NCBI GenBank assembly: GCA_947652605.1 | Contig: OX393577.1 | Span: 36,583,466-36,647,465 of the forward strand | Direction of reading: 5' to 3' | DNA length: 64,000 bases | Origin: Elmis aenea | Lineage: Eukaryota > Arthropoda > Insecta > Coleoptera > Elmidae | In this document: in pieces, positions 11,347-22,537 of the stretch | Layout of the letters: each line of letters begins with the position of its first letter | How positions within the stretch are numbered: the first letter of the stretch is position 1 | Made by a program: the position numbers and the translations under genes | Notes under the pieces: model-generated | Told to the model about the DNA's origin: nothing | Databases searched by the model: none | The model's input: only the letters and a program-made list of their open reading frames with translations

Positions 11347-12466
11347 ATTTTCCATGAGACTAAGAGAATATAGGGTGTGTTGTATTTAAAGAAAAATGAG
11401 TTTCTATATGTTTAAAGTTTCACTATTTTGACCAAGCGTAAAAAGCGCTCTGTATAATATTTAAAAAATGTAGAAAAGTGTTAATTAATTTATTGTAATA
11501 ATTTATTTGTATAACAGAATAATCTACTGGCGAAGAGACGAGCTTTGAAACTTTCTTGAAGAAGAAATCTTTTTACAAATAAAATAAAAGGTTCATTATT
11601 CAAACTTATATGAATTTACTTTAAAAATAAATCACCAAACTAATTCAAACTGGAAACAACACAATATTTGTTTTTTTTAAATGTTTACAACTTTTGTTCT
11701 TTTAATTGAATATAGGAAAAATCATATCAAATATAATAATTTTAAGAAGTTTACACACAAATAAAATTACTGTATTTTATTGTTAGAAAATCGAACAATC
11801 TTTCACCAGCAAAAACAAGTGTATAAGAAAATAAAAAATTAAGTGTTGTTAATCAAATATCCGGAGGAAACAAAGGTCGGTCTAATTTTTATATCATAAA
11901 AACCACGAACAGCACTTACTTATTTGCATCAACTGCAATATTGTTTATTTAGAAAAAGTTGATGTTACAAACTGTTTTCAGGTTACAAAGAGCAAGCCAC
12001 TCTGAATTTAAAATCAAGTTAGATCGGAACGTAAACGAGATTTTCATTAAATGTTGCAGTGTTCGGGATAAACCGCTGTGCGAGCTTACTCTGAACTAAT
12101 CTAAGAGTAATTAAAGCACTTTGGAATACCAGTCCTTAAAAAATTATTCTAAAAGCCTCTTTCAGTACAAGTACAAAATTCTTTTACTTAAATCTCTTTT
12201 AGGTTAAACTTCCTGTAAATGCTTAGTGGTTTTGAAAGGACTAAATCAGCGACTAATTCGCACAAGAAACTAATTACGTTGCACGAAAAAAATTTTAATT
12301 GAAATTTCTGAAAAGTAACAGGGTTTTAGAAAACAAAATAAAAAAAATGCTTGAATTGTTTATGACAAGTATGGTATTAAAAGTACCACAAAATATTAGT
12401 AAATACCAAGCTAATAGCCACTCTAATTATAAACATTCGATTGAATGTCGTTATATACAGGGTACC
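11347..12466. other. No gene recognised
   Basis: AT-rich non-coding sequence with no supported exon, terminus or RNA gene. Confidence 0.45.
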
Positions 12467-12474
12467 CACCAAGC

Positions 12475-12829
12475 CAGGGCTGTGGAGTCGGAGTCGGAGT
12501 CGGAGTTTAGGAGGAATTTCTGGTCAGTGGAGTCGGAGTCGGAGTCGGAAAAAATGCACCGACTCCGACTCCGAGTACAACAAAAAATTGCGAGGTGGTC
12601 CTTTGCCGCAAAATTAAAACTCAAATTTTAAATAATTTTTTTATACTTATTTATTTTTTTCTTATATTACACACCATAAAATGTCTTAGTATTTAATTTT
12701 GTCGCAATCGGAGTCGGAGTCGGAGTCGGAGTCGACCTACCAAAATTGTCAGGAGTCGGAGTCGGAGTCGGAGTCGGAGTCGGAGTCGGAGTCGGAGTCG
12801 ATTTTTTTTTTCCCGACTCCGCAGCCCTG
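12475..12829 (+). mobile_element. 355-bp hAT-like MITE with GGAGTC expansions, copy 1
   Basis: Flanked by the perfect 8-bp duplication CACCAAGC at 12467-12474 and 12830-12837. Ends are CAGGGCTGTGGAGTCGG and CCGACTCCGCAGCCCTG. Four blocks of the hexanucleotide GGAGTC sit in the arms. The core has GGAGGAATTTCTGGTCAGTGG and GAGGTGGTCCTTTGCCGCAAA. It is the same family, inverted, as 63216-63659. Reading frames through it giving Ser-Glu repeats are artefacts of the hexanucleotide. Confidence 0.88.
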
Positions 12830-12837
12830 CACCAAGC

Positions 12838-13303
12838 TTCTGTTTATTTTGGTGAGATAGGATGAATTTTTAGTATTTTATAAATGAAATGATTTTACAT
12901 ACATTTTAATGCAAAACACGAGTATTTGCGTTTAAATTTTTTTTTACACCCATGTTCCCTAAACCTTTAAGAGCGTATTTTTGAAGTAACGTGACGCATT
13001 AAAGGAATAAAATTTGAGTCTGAACAATAAATACTCCTATTGCTTATTAAACTGTATTCACAAATAATCATGCCACGGAGCGATTTTTTAAACATTCATA
13101 CTATATCACTACAATAGATTGATATTGCGAACACCTTGTATTATCCTATTAATACTGCACGCCGATTTTATAATAAAAGAACGGTTTTGAATAAACTTAA
13201 TTCAATTAACAAACGGTTTTTAAATAATTATTATTTTAGTCTGTCGGCATAATTTTGTGTCGTTACTGTCTAAACCACTGATTGGAATAAAATTAAAACA
13301 TAA
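12838..13303. other. No gene recognised
   Basis: AT-rich, non-coding; nothing supported. Confidence 0.45.
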
Positions 13304-13470
13304 CAAGAGTTGTAAGAAGCGGCGAGTGCGTATTTTCACGAGTGCGTAATTGCTTGACAACTCGTGTTATGTAGCATACCTTTTCTACGATCACATAATA
13401 CCTACGATTTGAAGGCTAATAATCAACACACTTGTACGTACTGTCAAGTTTGACGTTAAGTCAAGATTGA
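13304..13470. repeat. Hairpin repeat, GAGTTGTAAG family, copy 2
   Basis: Opens with AGAGTTGTAAGAAGC and closes with GCTTGACAACTC, with the loop made of GAGTGCGTA/ACGAGTGCG strings. The 3' tail GTTATGTAGCATACCTTTTC is nearly the same as at 640-667. The following 80 bases, ending in TACTGTCAAGTTTGACG, match the window start and 720-750. This extends the shared unit beyond the hairpin. Confidence 0.6.
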
Positions 13471-13511
13471 TCCATCTATAACCCTCATGTGCACCTTTGC
13501 GATTTTTTAAA

Positions 13512-13605
13512 ATGGTTTTCTGCATTAGATCGCAACAAACAATTGATGATCTGAAATTTGACATACAATCAAAAATTAATGAGATTTTAAGTGTTACACC
13601 AAAAG
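13512..13605 (+). other. Possible orphan first exon (31 codons)
   Basis: An ATG opens 31 codons with unusually balanced composition for this region (MVFCIRSQQTIDDLK at the start). It ends exactly at AAAAG followed by GTTAGT, a fair splice donor. No downstream exon that joins in phase was found before the sugar transporter, and the product is not recognised. It could be a first exon whose remainder I missed, or chance. Confidence 0.2.
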
Positions 13606-14802
13606 GTTAGTGGTTTCTGAATTTAGCTGAAACATTTTGTAACCCCTTTACCTATTACTTTAAATGAATATAGTACGTATGTTTTTAATAAACAAGTTGA
13701 TTAAAATGTAAACTGATAGTGAATAAATGATTTAAAATAATACTTTTACTTTTTTAATTCGTAAAATAAATAAACTTAGTATTGGCAATCGTGTTAATTT
13801 TAATAAAATTAGCAAAAAGGTTAAAAAAATTAAAACAAAAATGGTTAAATCTAACCTAAAATGACAAGTTATTTGCCAATCCGATCAAAATATCTAATAT
13901 GTTTTCATATTTACAAATAATGTAAAATATTTTTTTTTTATACCAATGCATGAACAACCAAAATTTCGCTTTACAGTGTATGAATTTTCGCGGCACTTAG
14001 TGCTGAGATGTTATTATTTTACGAAATAAAGGAAGGCAAATAAAAAATCCAATAAAAAGAACGATTTTTGCAGTGTCTTACTTTACATTAAACAAACTGA
14101 TTACGAAATAGTTTAAGTAGCAACTTACCATGAAATGTTTCAAGTGAGATGAATTACTTAAACATTGGTTGGTGCTGGCTTTACTTCGATAATTTGTTTA
14201 CGTTTAAAATATTTGGGTGAGTCTATCAAACGATAATAATATCTGGTGTAGTATAAAAGCGAATGAAATGAATTCTTCATTACATCATATTCGCCCTTTC
14301 AGCGGCATTTTGTATTCTGTAAAATTTTTCAATCAGTGTTGTCATCCATTAGTTATATTATACGCCGCTTGTTTGACTAATGCAGTCTGGTTGAATAGGA
14401 AAACAAGGGGATTTTTCATAATGTTATTTGAGTTCTGTTTGAATAAGGACGCATTTTGCTTGTCTTAATCAGACTAGTTTAAAAAGCTTACAGAAAAAAG
14501 CCTTTGTTATATTTTGACGATTCTGAATTATACAAAACAAGTAATTTATTATTACGTGGAAAATCCTCTGAATTCACATTTTTATTTTTTGTAAAACCTA
14601 ACAAAGTTTCATTTACGTTGTATAAATTTGTTTCGGTTGCTGCTGTTGGACGATGCTTCATCTTATCGATGAATTTAAGAGTAGTAAAAACACGAATTAA
14701 GTTTATCGTATTCATTGTTAACAAGATATTCAAATGAAATACGTTTGCTATATTCTGTCATCCATTTTGTAATTTTTTTTGTTTGAAACGTTATTATTTA
14801 TA
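13606..14802. other. No gene recognised
   Basis: AT-rich with several overlapping short open frames on both strands, none with family resemblance or splice support. Confidence 0.45.
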
Positions 14803-15056
14803 CCGGGTGATGTAGTTTGTCTGTCACACCCCAATAACTTTTATTTATTTCTAGAGAAAACCACTATAAACCTGTTATATTTTAAAAATCGCAGAAAAGT
14901 TTTTATCAAACGACGGTAAAGTGTTTTTTTATTACGGTAAAGTATATCAGACTATCGACAGTCAACTTTGTTTTTAAAATTACACAGTGTACTTTTTTAT
15001 TTATTCTGATAGAGAATTTAATTCTAAGTTCGACCATGCTGTAAAAAATAAACATA
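14803..15056. mobile_element. Half copy of the 1993-3328 foldback family
   Basis: Starts at a changed terminus (TACCGGGTGATGTAG) and follows the left arm of the 1993-3328 element through CACCCCAATAACTTT, GAAAACCACTATAAACC and TTCTGATAGAGAAT. It has no opposing arm. Confidence 0.6.
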
Positions 15057-15725
15057 CAGGGTGATAATTAGGGTTTATCTCCCTGCGCCCAGCCATTTTA
15101 ATTTAATCTATTTTATATTTTCCGGGAAGTACCTACTTATACTTATTGTCCCGGAAAATCCCGGTATATTTAAAAAATGTTATTTTGGTTTATTTTGTGT
15201 TAAAATCTTTGTAATACTATCATAATTTATTATAAATATGTTTACTAACATTAAATTATGGGTTTCAGTTTATTCTTATTTCAAAATAATTTTTTAGCTT
15301 TAGAATAGCAAATTATGTCACCCGCACTATATGTAAAGAAAGTTCGGTCTCTATGATAAAGTTTATATCATTAAAGGGCTCTTACAGTTCTATTTTTGTG
15401 TACCTATGTATTGTGAAGAAAAATAGCATAAAAATGAAAATTTATTGATAAAAACAATATCTCTGCTGTTGGATGCTCTCAAGACGATTCCACTCACATC
15501 AATACAAACTGAGAGAGCAGGACCTTCTGTTAATAAATTAAGGATATAATACCTTTGTTTTCTTAAATCATATTACAAAAATGTATTGTAAAAATTATGT
15601 TATTGTGTTCATTAAAATAAAATTGCAATAAAAAGGTAAAATTTCTCAAAGGTATGTTTCTCTCACTAATATTATTTCATTATTTATTATAATCAGAAAA
15701 ATTTATATATATATGTATATATATA

Positions 15726-16354
15726 TACAGGGTGTGTAAAAATTGGCGGAAGGGCTACACGAAGCGATGTTCTTCGTAAAATTCTAAGTCGAAAATCTTA
15801 ATACGAAAATGTTGTACCATGCTTCCTATGGCCTCAGGAACCATTTAAAGAAAAAAAAAATTGGCAACATTGCATACATTGATTTGCGTTTGGACATTTT
15901 TTTATCAGCAATTTTTACTTAGGTATTTACATTTTTTGTTCGAACTGAAAGCCTTCAGTTCGTTAACATAGCTGCAAACTTTTGGGTATCGTAAAACACA
16001 AACAAGAAATAATTACGAGAAAAACAGAGATGACAGCTAAGGACAATGTTGCCATATGTATTACTGTCATTAAAATCAGTGATTTACATATTTTCAACAC
16101 CAATTTTTGAAAGGAAGAACACAATATCTAGGAAAAAATACTATTCGAAATCTATTTTTATTCCAAATTGCAGCTTTTTCATTTGCAAGTATTAAATAAT
16201 AACGCCTATTAAAGGACTAAATGTCAAAGCTTTGAGGACCTCTTGCAGACACAGCAAGCGTGGTACAACATTTTCGTATTAAGATTTTCGACTTAGAATT
16301 TTACGAAGAACATCGCCCCGTGTAGCCCTTCCGCCAATTTTTACACACCCTGTA
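15726..16354 (+). mobile_element. 629-bp MITE, TACAGGGTGTGTAAAAATTGG ends, copy 1
   Basis: The ends are long near-perfect inverted repeats (first 12 bases TACAGGGTGTGT). The inner match covers TTCTTCGTAAAATTCTAAGT at 15770 and its complement at 16300. TA flanks both sides. A second copy lies in the opposite orientation at 25883-26512. No ORF is seen. The interior differs between the arms, giving the element a direction. Confidence 0.85.
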
Positions 16355-16359
16355 TAACG

Positions 16360-17448
16360 GATTTCTTTACGGTCTGCGCCGCTTCTCCGTCCCCAGTCTC
16401 TATTCTCTTTTATCATAGCACATGTCCTCCTCTAATTGTCTTGTTCGTCCCGCCAGCTTCTTCTAGGGCGTCCTCTTTTTCTTCTTTCGGCCGGTATCCA
16501 TTCCAGAATTCTCCTTGGCCATCTTGTATTTTTCATCCTTTTCGTATGTCCGAACCATTTTAGTTGCTTCTTTTCGACAACCTCTATTATGTTGGTGTCC
16601 ATGTTCATATTTTCTCTGATCGTGTCGTTTCTGACTCTTTCTATTCTTGATGTTCTACAACTTCTCCTAGGGTAATCCATTTACGTCGTCATGAGTTTGT
16701 TTCTATTCTTTTTTGTCATATCCCATGTTTCGGCTCCGTATGTGATTATACTTTGTACTATGCTTATATATATTCGTTTTTTGTTTTCCTTTGCGATTGT
16801 TTTGTCCCACAAGATCGAGTTTAGCGTCCGTATTGTCTTTCTTCCTTTATTTATCCTTTCCTTTATTTTATCGTTACTACTTCCCTGGTTGTTGAGGATT
16901 ATTCCTAGGTATTTACATGTAGTCACACCTTTTATCCTTCTCGTGTTATCTAGTACCAGATCTTCATGATATTCATTTCCCACTATCATATATTCCGATT
17001 TCTCCATATTGATTGTAAATTTATCAAACATAATTCCCATAAATTTAACAAAATCAGAATAACATGTAAACATAACACACAGGGCTGCGCAAAAGTATGA
17101 AAACAGACAGATGTTATTGAAGATATGTATTGCAATAAAATTTGGTATCTGACCGTTATCGTATGTTCCAGATTTGATGAAAAATCGCGATATCTCGGAA
17201 AATATCAATTTTAGTTATAAAACAGGCTTATTGTTTTTGAAGGACAATTTAATTGTCTTTCTTCCTTTATTTATCCTTTCCTTTATTTCATCGTTACTAC
17301 TTCCCTGGTTGTTGAGGATTATTCCTAGGTATTTACATGTAGTCACACCTTTTATCCTTCTCGTGTTATCTAGTACCAGATCTTCATGATATTCATTTCC
17401 CACTATCATATATTCCGATTTCTCCATATTGATTCTAAATTTATTAAA
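16360..17448 (-). pseudogene. LINE reverse-transcriptase 3' half, interrupted
   Basis: On the minus strand the frame runs through CKYLGIILNNQGSSNDKIKE, then IVQSIITYGAETW, and after a stop replacing an expected Glu (TTEMDY-like position at 16680) continues as MDYPRRSCRTSR, KQLKWFGHTKRM and RRKRGRPRRSW. This is the palm-to-tail part of an RTE-like non-LTR polymerase. A 223-bp foreign repeat at 17029-17251 interrupts it, and the preceding 197 bp of LINE sequence (16832-17028) are repeated on the other side (17252-17448). Confidence 0.85.
17029..17251. repeat. About 223-bp dispersed repeat, copy 2, inside a LINE
   Basis: Near-identical to 11124-11346. It is flanked by 197-bp direct repeats of LINE sequence that differ from each other at only a few positions. 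This is either an insertion with a very long target duplication or a tandem duplication with the repeat at the junction. Confidence 0.75.
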
Positions 17449-17451
17449 TAT

Positions 17452-17625
17452 ATTTTATGACTGAGTTGTTTTAAGTAATAAACCGCTCCCTTCATTTTTC
17501 GGGTAATTTTTTCCAAAATGTTGACCTAATTTATTACTTCCCGGGATTTCCCGCAAAACCCCGGGAATTAGACTAAATTCTCCCCGGATCCCAGTTCAAG
17601 CACAATTGTTAAATATGAGAAACCT
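17452..17625. other. Unassigned GC-richer repeat border
   Basis: Contains CCCGGGATTTCCCG and CCCCGGGAATT strings that resemble the CCGGGAAG and CCCGGAAAATCCCGG strings at 15120-15170. The LINE relic and MITE between them may have been inserted into one older element. No coding potential. Confidence 0.3.
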
Positions 17626-18065
17626 AGTGGCAATAATCTACATGTGTTGTATGGGTAACTGTTATTATAAGATACATATTCGGTTAAATTAGCAAAGTTG
17701 GGCAGAATTTCAAGACAAATTTAGTGCTATTTTGACATTTGACCTATTTTTTCAACTTCTAAAATATTTAGAAAAAACTGAAAACCGACGATTTTATCAA
17801 TGCTGAATAATTCCATAGCCACCAATCTTAAAACCAAAATGTAAAATGATTCCTGTAGGTATTGTTACGTACTAAGTAGAATTATAAAAAATAACCAAAA
17901 AGTCATAGCACACTTGATATTTGAGATATACCTAAGCCAAACTTGACTTTTTTTAAATGACAACCATAATTGGCAATGGCTTCATTAAAAAACTTACTTT
18001 TTCTGATTTAAAAAATGTATGGGTTGCCATATGATATTCATAACATTTCTCAGAATTCTATAAAA
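17626..18065. mobile_element. Solo left end of the DD40D transposon family
   Basis: From CAATAATCTACATGTGTTGT onward this matches the roughly 470-bp terminal inverted repeat of the transposon at 38340-40633 with many substitutions. Neither the TACAGGGTG terminus nor the transposase is preserved. Confidence 0.65.
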
Positions 18066-18584
18066 ATAATCCTTTATTTCTAGCCTAACTATTTTTATAA
18101 ACCAGAAATTTTGATGTATGCATCAAATTAATTATTGCCTCTTAAGGGTTGCGTGTGTGATGACAGTTCATTACTCTACGACAATAGTATCTTAAATAGT
18201 CTGGTGATAAGGTTTTGGTATCTTATTAACCTACATATAATAATTAAAATGTTTGAATTTTATTGTTGTTATTACCTAATTTTATTCAAATATAACCTTA
18301 ATTTCTTGTTGAATTCAAAGACCTTCAACAATAGAAATACCACAATTAAAACGATTACTAGTTTATTGATATGATATTGTCACATTTGCTGTATTATTCC
18401 GATATTAGTGGCAATTAAATATGAGTAGTTAAGACAACAACACAAGTAACTCAGTCTTCTTGTATTTATTCCATGACATTGACTTGTTTATGTTGCTTAA
18501 TATTTATTCATAACAACGGCGTTAATATAGTTAATAACCTTAATTTTATCAGTATAGACTAAGTAAATAAGCAAAACATTGGAC
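18066..18584. other. Intergenic sequence before the sugar transporter
   Basis: AT-rich, no supported gene. A TATA-like motif lies at its right edge. Confidence 0.4.
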
Positions 18585-18591
18585 TATAAAA
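18585..18591 (+). promoter_or_regulatory. Candidate TATA box of the sugar transporter
   Basis: TATAAAA lies 59 bp upstream of the chosen start codon. It would place initiation near 18615, giving a leader of about 30 nt. The sequence is AT-rich, so chance matches are common. Confidence 0.4.
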
Positions 18592-18643
18592 TTTGTTAAC
18601 TTAATACAAGATTATATTACTGAAGTTTAGTTCTGAAAGGAAC

Positions 18644-18713
18644 ATGAAAATATCATCATGGTTTATGAAGGAACAAGAATCGCGGCTTGTACAGTATTTA
18701 GCTATGTTTTCAG
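18644..18713 (+). CDS. Sugar transporter exon 1
   Basis: Encodes the short cytosolic N-terminus and the start of helix 1 (23 codons plus one base). It ends TCAG followed by GTAATA. Too short to stand out as an open frame; it was found by joining phase to exon 2. Confidence 0.82.
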
Positions 18714-20518
18714 GTAATATACAACAATAGTTTGTTTATTTGTACAGCTAGTTTATAAAATGTAATAATAGATTTTAAAATTTGCGAATATGTTTTGCAT
18801 GTAAACTGCCATTGGTCTGAAAAGTTGTTTTCATATTTAAAAACATATAATTAATTTTTAATTTTACGGTGTTACATGCTGATAAAGTACGCTAAAATGT
18901 AAGCAACATGCTATTTACATACTTTATACAGGGTGTAGAATTGAATCATGCAACATATTAATTTCAATGGTAAAATTTTAAAAGTTGTATAATATCTCCA
19001 CTAATTATTTTAGATAATAAATTCATTTAGGTTTGATGCAGAGATTAACAAAAAAAAACTGAAGAACTGATTTAGATAAGCAAAAATTTTAAACATATTT
19101 AATGCCTTTTCATGCAACTGTTTGCCCTATTTAATTAAATATGAGTTTTGTTGATGTTATTTCTTAAAAAAATGATTATTGGAATTTGCTTAGTAATTGT
19201 TTTATTCTTAGGCACTTTGAGCACTACATCCTGTGGCATGTTTTATGGTTGGCCATCGCCATCATTGCCTCAGCTACTAGATCCAAATTCTGAATTACTC
19301 CTGACAAGCAGCGAAGGATCGTGGTTAGCTGTAACACCACTAATTGGTGCGCCATTAGGTGCTATTTCAGGAGCAATACTGTTAGACAAAATAGGTCGCA
19401 AGAAATCTATCCTCCTTACTTCATTTCCTTATTTTATTGGCTGGCTTTTAATAGCCTTTGCGAACAGCTTCGTTGAATTAACCATCGGAAGATTTTTAGG
19501 AGGATTCGCCAGCGGCTTAAGTTTTTGTGCTGTTCCGATGTACTTGGGAGAAATTGCTCACCCAGAAATCAGAGGACTTCTAGGTTCTAGTTGTTCGGTC
19601 ACATTTATTTTCGGAATTTGGTTAATCAACATTATAGGTTTGAACGTGAATATTTCAATAACTGCATTTATAGTGTCTGTTTACCCACTTTTATTATTAA
19701 TCACGTTTATTTGGATGCCAGAAAGTCCTTATTTTTTAATCATGAAAAAACGACCAGTAGAGGCGAAAAGATCTCTTGATATTTTAAATGGTGGGGGGGA
19801 GACAGAACAGGTATTCGATAGGATTCAAAAAGCGGTTGAAGAACAAATGAGGAACAAGGGAAGGTTACTTGATTTGTTTACAATTAAAAGTAATAGAAAA
19901 GCTGTTTATATCATGATGGGTCTTAGAGGAGCCCAACACTGGTGCGGATTTATAGCAATAACGTTTTACGCCAAAACAATATTTAACGAGGGTGGTGGTA
20001 TATCCCCTAACACAGCATCAATTATATATTTTTCTATTCAGTTTGTTTGCTGTTGTCTGTCTTCATTGTTAGTTGATAAAACTGGAAGACGACCTTTAAT
20101 TATTACAGCAGTAATCGGAGCTGCAGTAACTTTATTTATTGAAGGCTTATATTTTTACTTTAAAAGCACTAAAGTAGACTTAACCAATTTCAAATTCGTA
20201 CCGCTTACAGCACTTGTTATTTATGTGTTGATATTCAGCATAGGTTTACAAAATATTCCGATATTAATGCTTGGAGAGTTATTCCCGACCAACGTTAAGG
20301 CTTTCGCTTTATGCTTGGAGGACATTTACTTCGATATTCTAGGTACATGTGTGTCAAAATTTTTTCAAATTACGATGGATACTTACGGGATCCACGTACC
20401 GTTTTTTGCGTTTTGTGTTTGCGCTATTTTGGGTTTATTTTTTGCCATATTTTGCGTTCCTGAAACTAAAGGTAAGACATTGGAAGAAATTCAACTGATT
20501 TTAAAAAATGAAAGTTGA
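18644..20518 (+). CDS. Facilitated trehalose/sugar transporter Tret1-like (MFS, two exons)
   Basis: Predicted 458-aa twelve-helix plasma-membrane transporter of the SLC2/Tret1 group. Exon 1 is 18644-18713 and exon 2 is 19212-20518. The 498-bp intron is GT-AG and the phase (one base) joins exactly. The chosen start gives the family-typical N-terminus (RLVQYLAMFSG then TLSTTSCGMFYGWPSPSLP). The open frame reaching back to 19148 is intron. Sugar-porter motifs: DKIGRKK (82-88), GRFLGGFASG (116-125), PESPYFL (193-199), DKTGRRP (312-318), MLGELFPTNVKA and PETKGKTLEEI (about 440-450). Two usually conserved substrate-path motifs are altered: the helix-7 QQLSGIN-type motif reads AQHWCGFIA, and GPIPW reads QNIPI. 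Family membership is firm; the transported sugar cannot be told, and the changed motifs caution against calling it a trehalose carrier. Confidence 0.9.
19212..20518 (+). CDS. Sugar transporter exon 2
   Basis: Begins after TTTTATTCTTAG, a good acceptor, and carries all remaining helices to the TGA at 20516-20518. The whole transport core is in one exon. Confidence 0.9.
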
Positions 20519-22364
20519 TGTCTGTTGGGAAATATTTTTTTCAGTTTTGTTAATTCTTATTGAGATTGCTTGTGAAAAAGAGACGAGAGTCTCGGAACTG
20601 GTTCGGCATATCTGCAAGAGGTTTGTCACAAAGAGATATAAGTGATTTTAAATTAAACTCTTATAATATTGTATGGATAAATCACTCACATTTTTCAAAC
20701 GCTCGTTTTTAGTATTTGTTTATTATCTACATTAAATTAGAACTTAACGTAACGGATCAATATCTCATCTTGTGACAAACTTTAATACTTATGTACGTTT
20801 TTTTAAATTAATTTATAGTCTGACAAATCTTTCAGTCTAAAGATTAAAATATATTTGTATTTGACATTTAAAACAAATTTTCGAAATATTTTCTAAGCCT
20901 GCTAGTTTAATTCGATTAAATATTGTGTTTGTATCCGTAAATTATCAAGAAAATCGTAATAACTCGAGAAATACTGATTTTAGACATAATCGACCTTCAA
21001 TAGTTTTTAAAAATAATTACATTATCAATAAGAAAATGTAAAAATATATGGGGTGTACCATTAAAAAAAAAAAAGACTTCCTGGGGTTTAAAATTTGACT
21101 AAATTGATCGGGCATAAGTTCCTGTGTATTATTTTAAAATTTTAACTAGTCAACAACCATTGTGCCACTATTGTCCTACAATGTGTCAAAGGAATTCGTT
21201 CTGACATAACCAAGTTGTGAAATATCATTATTTTTTTACTCCTGTTTTTGTCAATATTTTTATAAAAACTGGAATACCTAACTCAAAAACGACTAAATTT
21301 AGATACATAAAACCTATATGTTTTTGAAAGAGAAATCAATTTTACATCTAAAAATTATAAAATATACTGTACCCATTTGGTTTACGAGAAACCTTATCTT
21401 ATTTGGCAATTAAACTAACGAGAACATATTTAGCAAAAAAAAATTTCGGTGAGCTATTCAATTATTGTCATTTAGCTATACTCGGGCACTTGTCATTCAA
21501 TATAAAATCTAAGACGTCGGTTTAAATATTTTTGCGTTATTACTGACGTCACTTCCGGAAAGCTCAGTAATAGATTAGTCCTGTGGAATTGGGCCATCCT
21601 GTTAATTTAGTATCCTTGTATTTTACTGACAGTATAACTGTTTGATTTGAATACCCGTTTAAGTGTCTGGTGGTTGGCGATTGGTTTTATTACACAAGCC
21701 ATTTTTTGGTAGATAATACGATTTTTAATTAATACTGTTTTTATTACGATTAATTAATTAATCTTTCTAGTACCTACAAATGTACAAATATCGATTATTA
21801 TTAGTAGAACGTGCCAAGTTTAGTTTTGTTAAATGTGAAAATATTATCTAATTCATTAAGTATTTTAAAAAGTTGTTTTTTTAAACAAATTTTAATGTAA
21901 CTACCTCCCTTAAACCGATTTTATAAATGTAGCAATAAGGGAGATAGAGTAATAAAAGGTTTGAAATTTAACTATCCTCTTTGTACAATAAAATAAAAAC
22001 TTTCTTGAACTTTTAATATATCGTATGAATGTTCAATCTATTTTAAAAATATTGAGAAAACATCAAATCGTTTGAAAGCACACAAAATGTAAAGATTTAT
22101 TTTATTTTTAAATTCATTCTTTCGGAACGCGAATTGAAACTGATTAAATAGTAATGATTTGTGCAATGCAAATGGATGGGGTAGGAATAAGGTATAAGAT
22201 AATGAAATAAAGTGAAATGTAAAATTTATTTCCTATAATATAAGAGTATAATAAATAGGGTAAGTGTAACTAACTATGCCATGCAAAATTAAGAAAAATA
22301 ACAAAAGATAATAACTAAATTACGTTGGTTATTTCTTTATATACATCGATGAGTTTGCACTTGT
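20519..22364. other. Intergenic: 3' region of transporter to 3' end of PPT1
   Basis: No gene seen. A one-sided GGGGTGTACCA repeat end occurs near 21050. The two genes converge here (transporter on plus, PPT1 on minus), so both 3' untranslated regions should lie in this stretch. Confidence 0.45.
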
Positions 22365-22370
22365 TTTATT
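22365..22370 (-). terminator. Candidate poly(A) signal of PPT1
   Basis: AATAAA on the minus strand about 40 nt past the PPT1 stop codon. Confidence 0.45.
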
Positions 22371-22408
22371 TGGTTTCATTTAATTATGTTTTGCAGTCCG
22401 TGGTTTCT

Positions 22409-22537
22409 CTAGCTTTTAAAGTAAACTTCAATTATGTTTTCTTCAAACCAAGACCAGTCAAACTGCAAATGATCACCTGGCAACGATAAGAAATGTAATT
22501 TGTCTTCATTATCCATTTGTTGAAGACCAAGGCGATC
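22409..22537 (-). CDS. Ppt1: PPT1 exon 5 (His exon, stop)
   Basis: 42 codons from DRLGLQQMDN through LPGDHLQF to a TAG at 22409-22411. Contains catalytic His280. Smaller than typical automatic ORF cut-offs. Confidence 0.92.
   Translation of the reverse strand, partial: DRLGLQQMDNEDKLHFLSLPGDHLQFDWSWFEENIIEVYFKS

Noticed and set aside
12299..12631. Open frame with Ser-Glu repeats
   Set aside because: It is a reading of GGAGTC repeats inside the hAT-like MITE at 12475-12829; not a gene.
16691..17389. Plus-strand open frames rich in Phe, Leu and Ile
   Set aside because: Antisense shadows of the minus-strand LINE polymerase relic.
19148..19211. Upstream Met start of the sugar transporter in the same open frame
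   Set aside because: Joining exon 1 at 18644-18713 through a GT-AG intron gives the family-typical N-terminus; the 19148 start would add an atypical extra hydrophobic segment.
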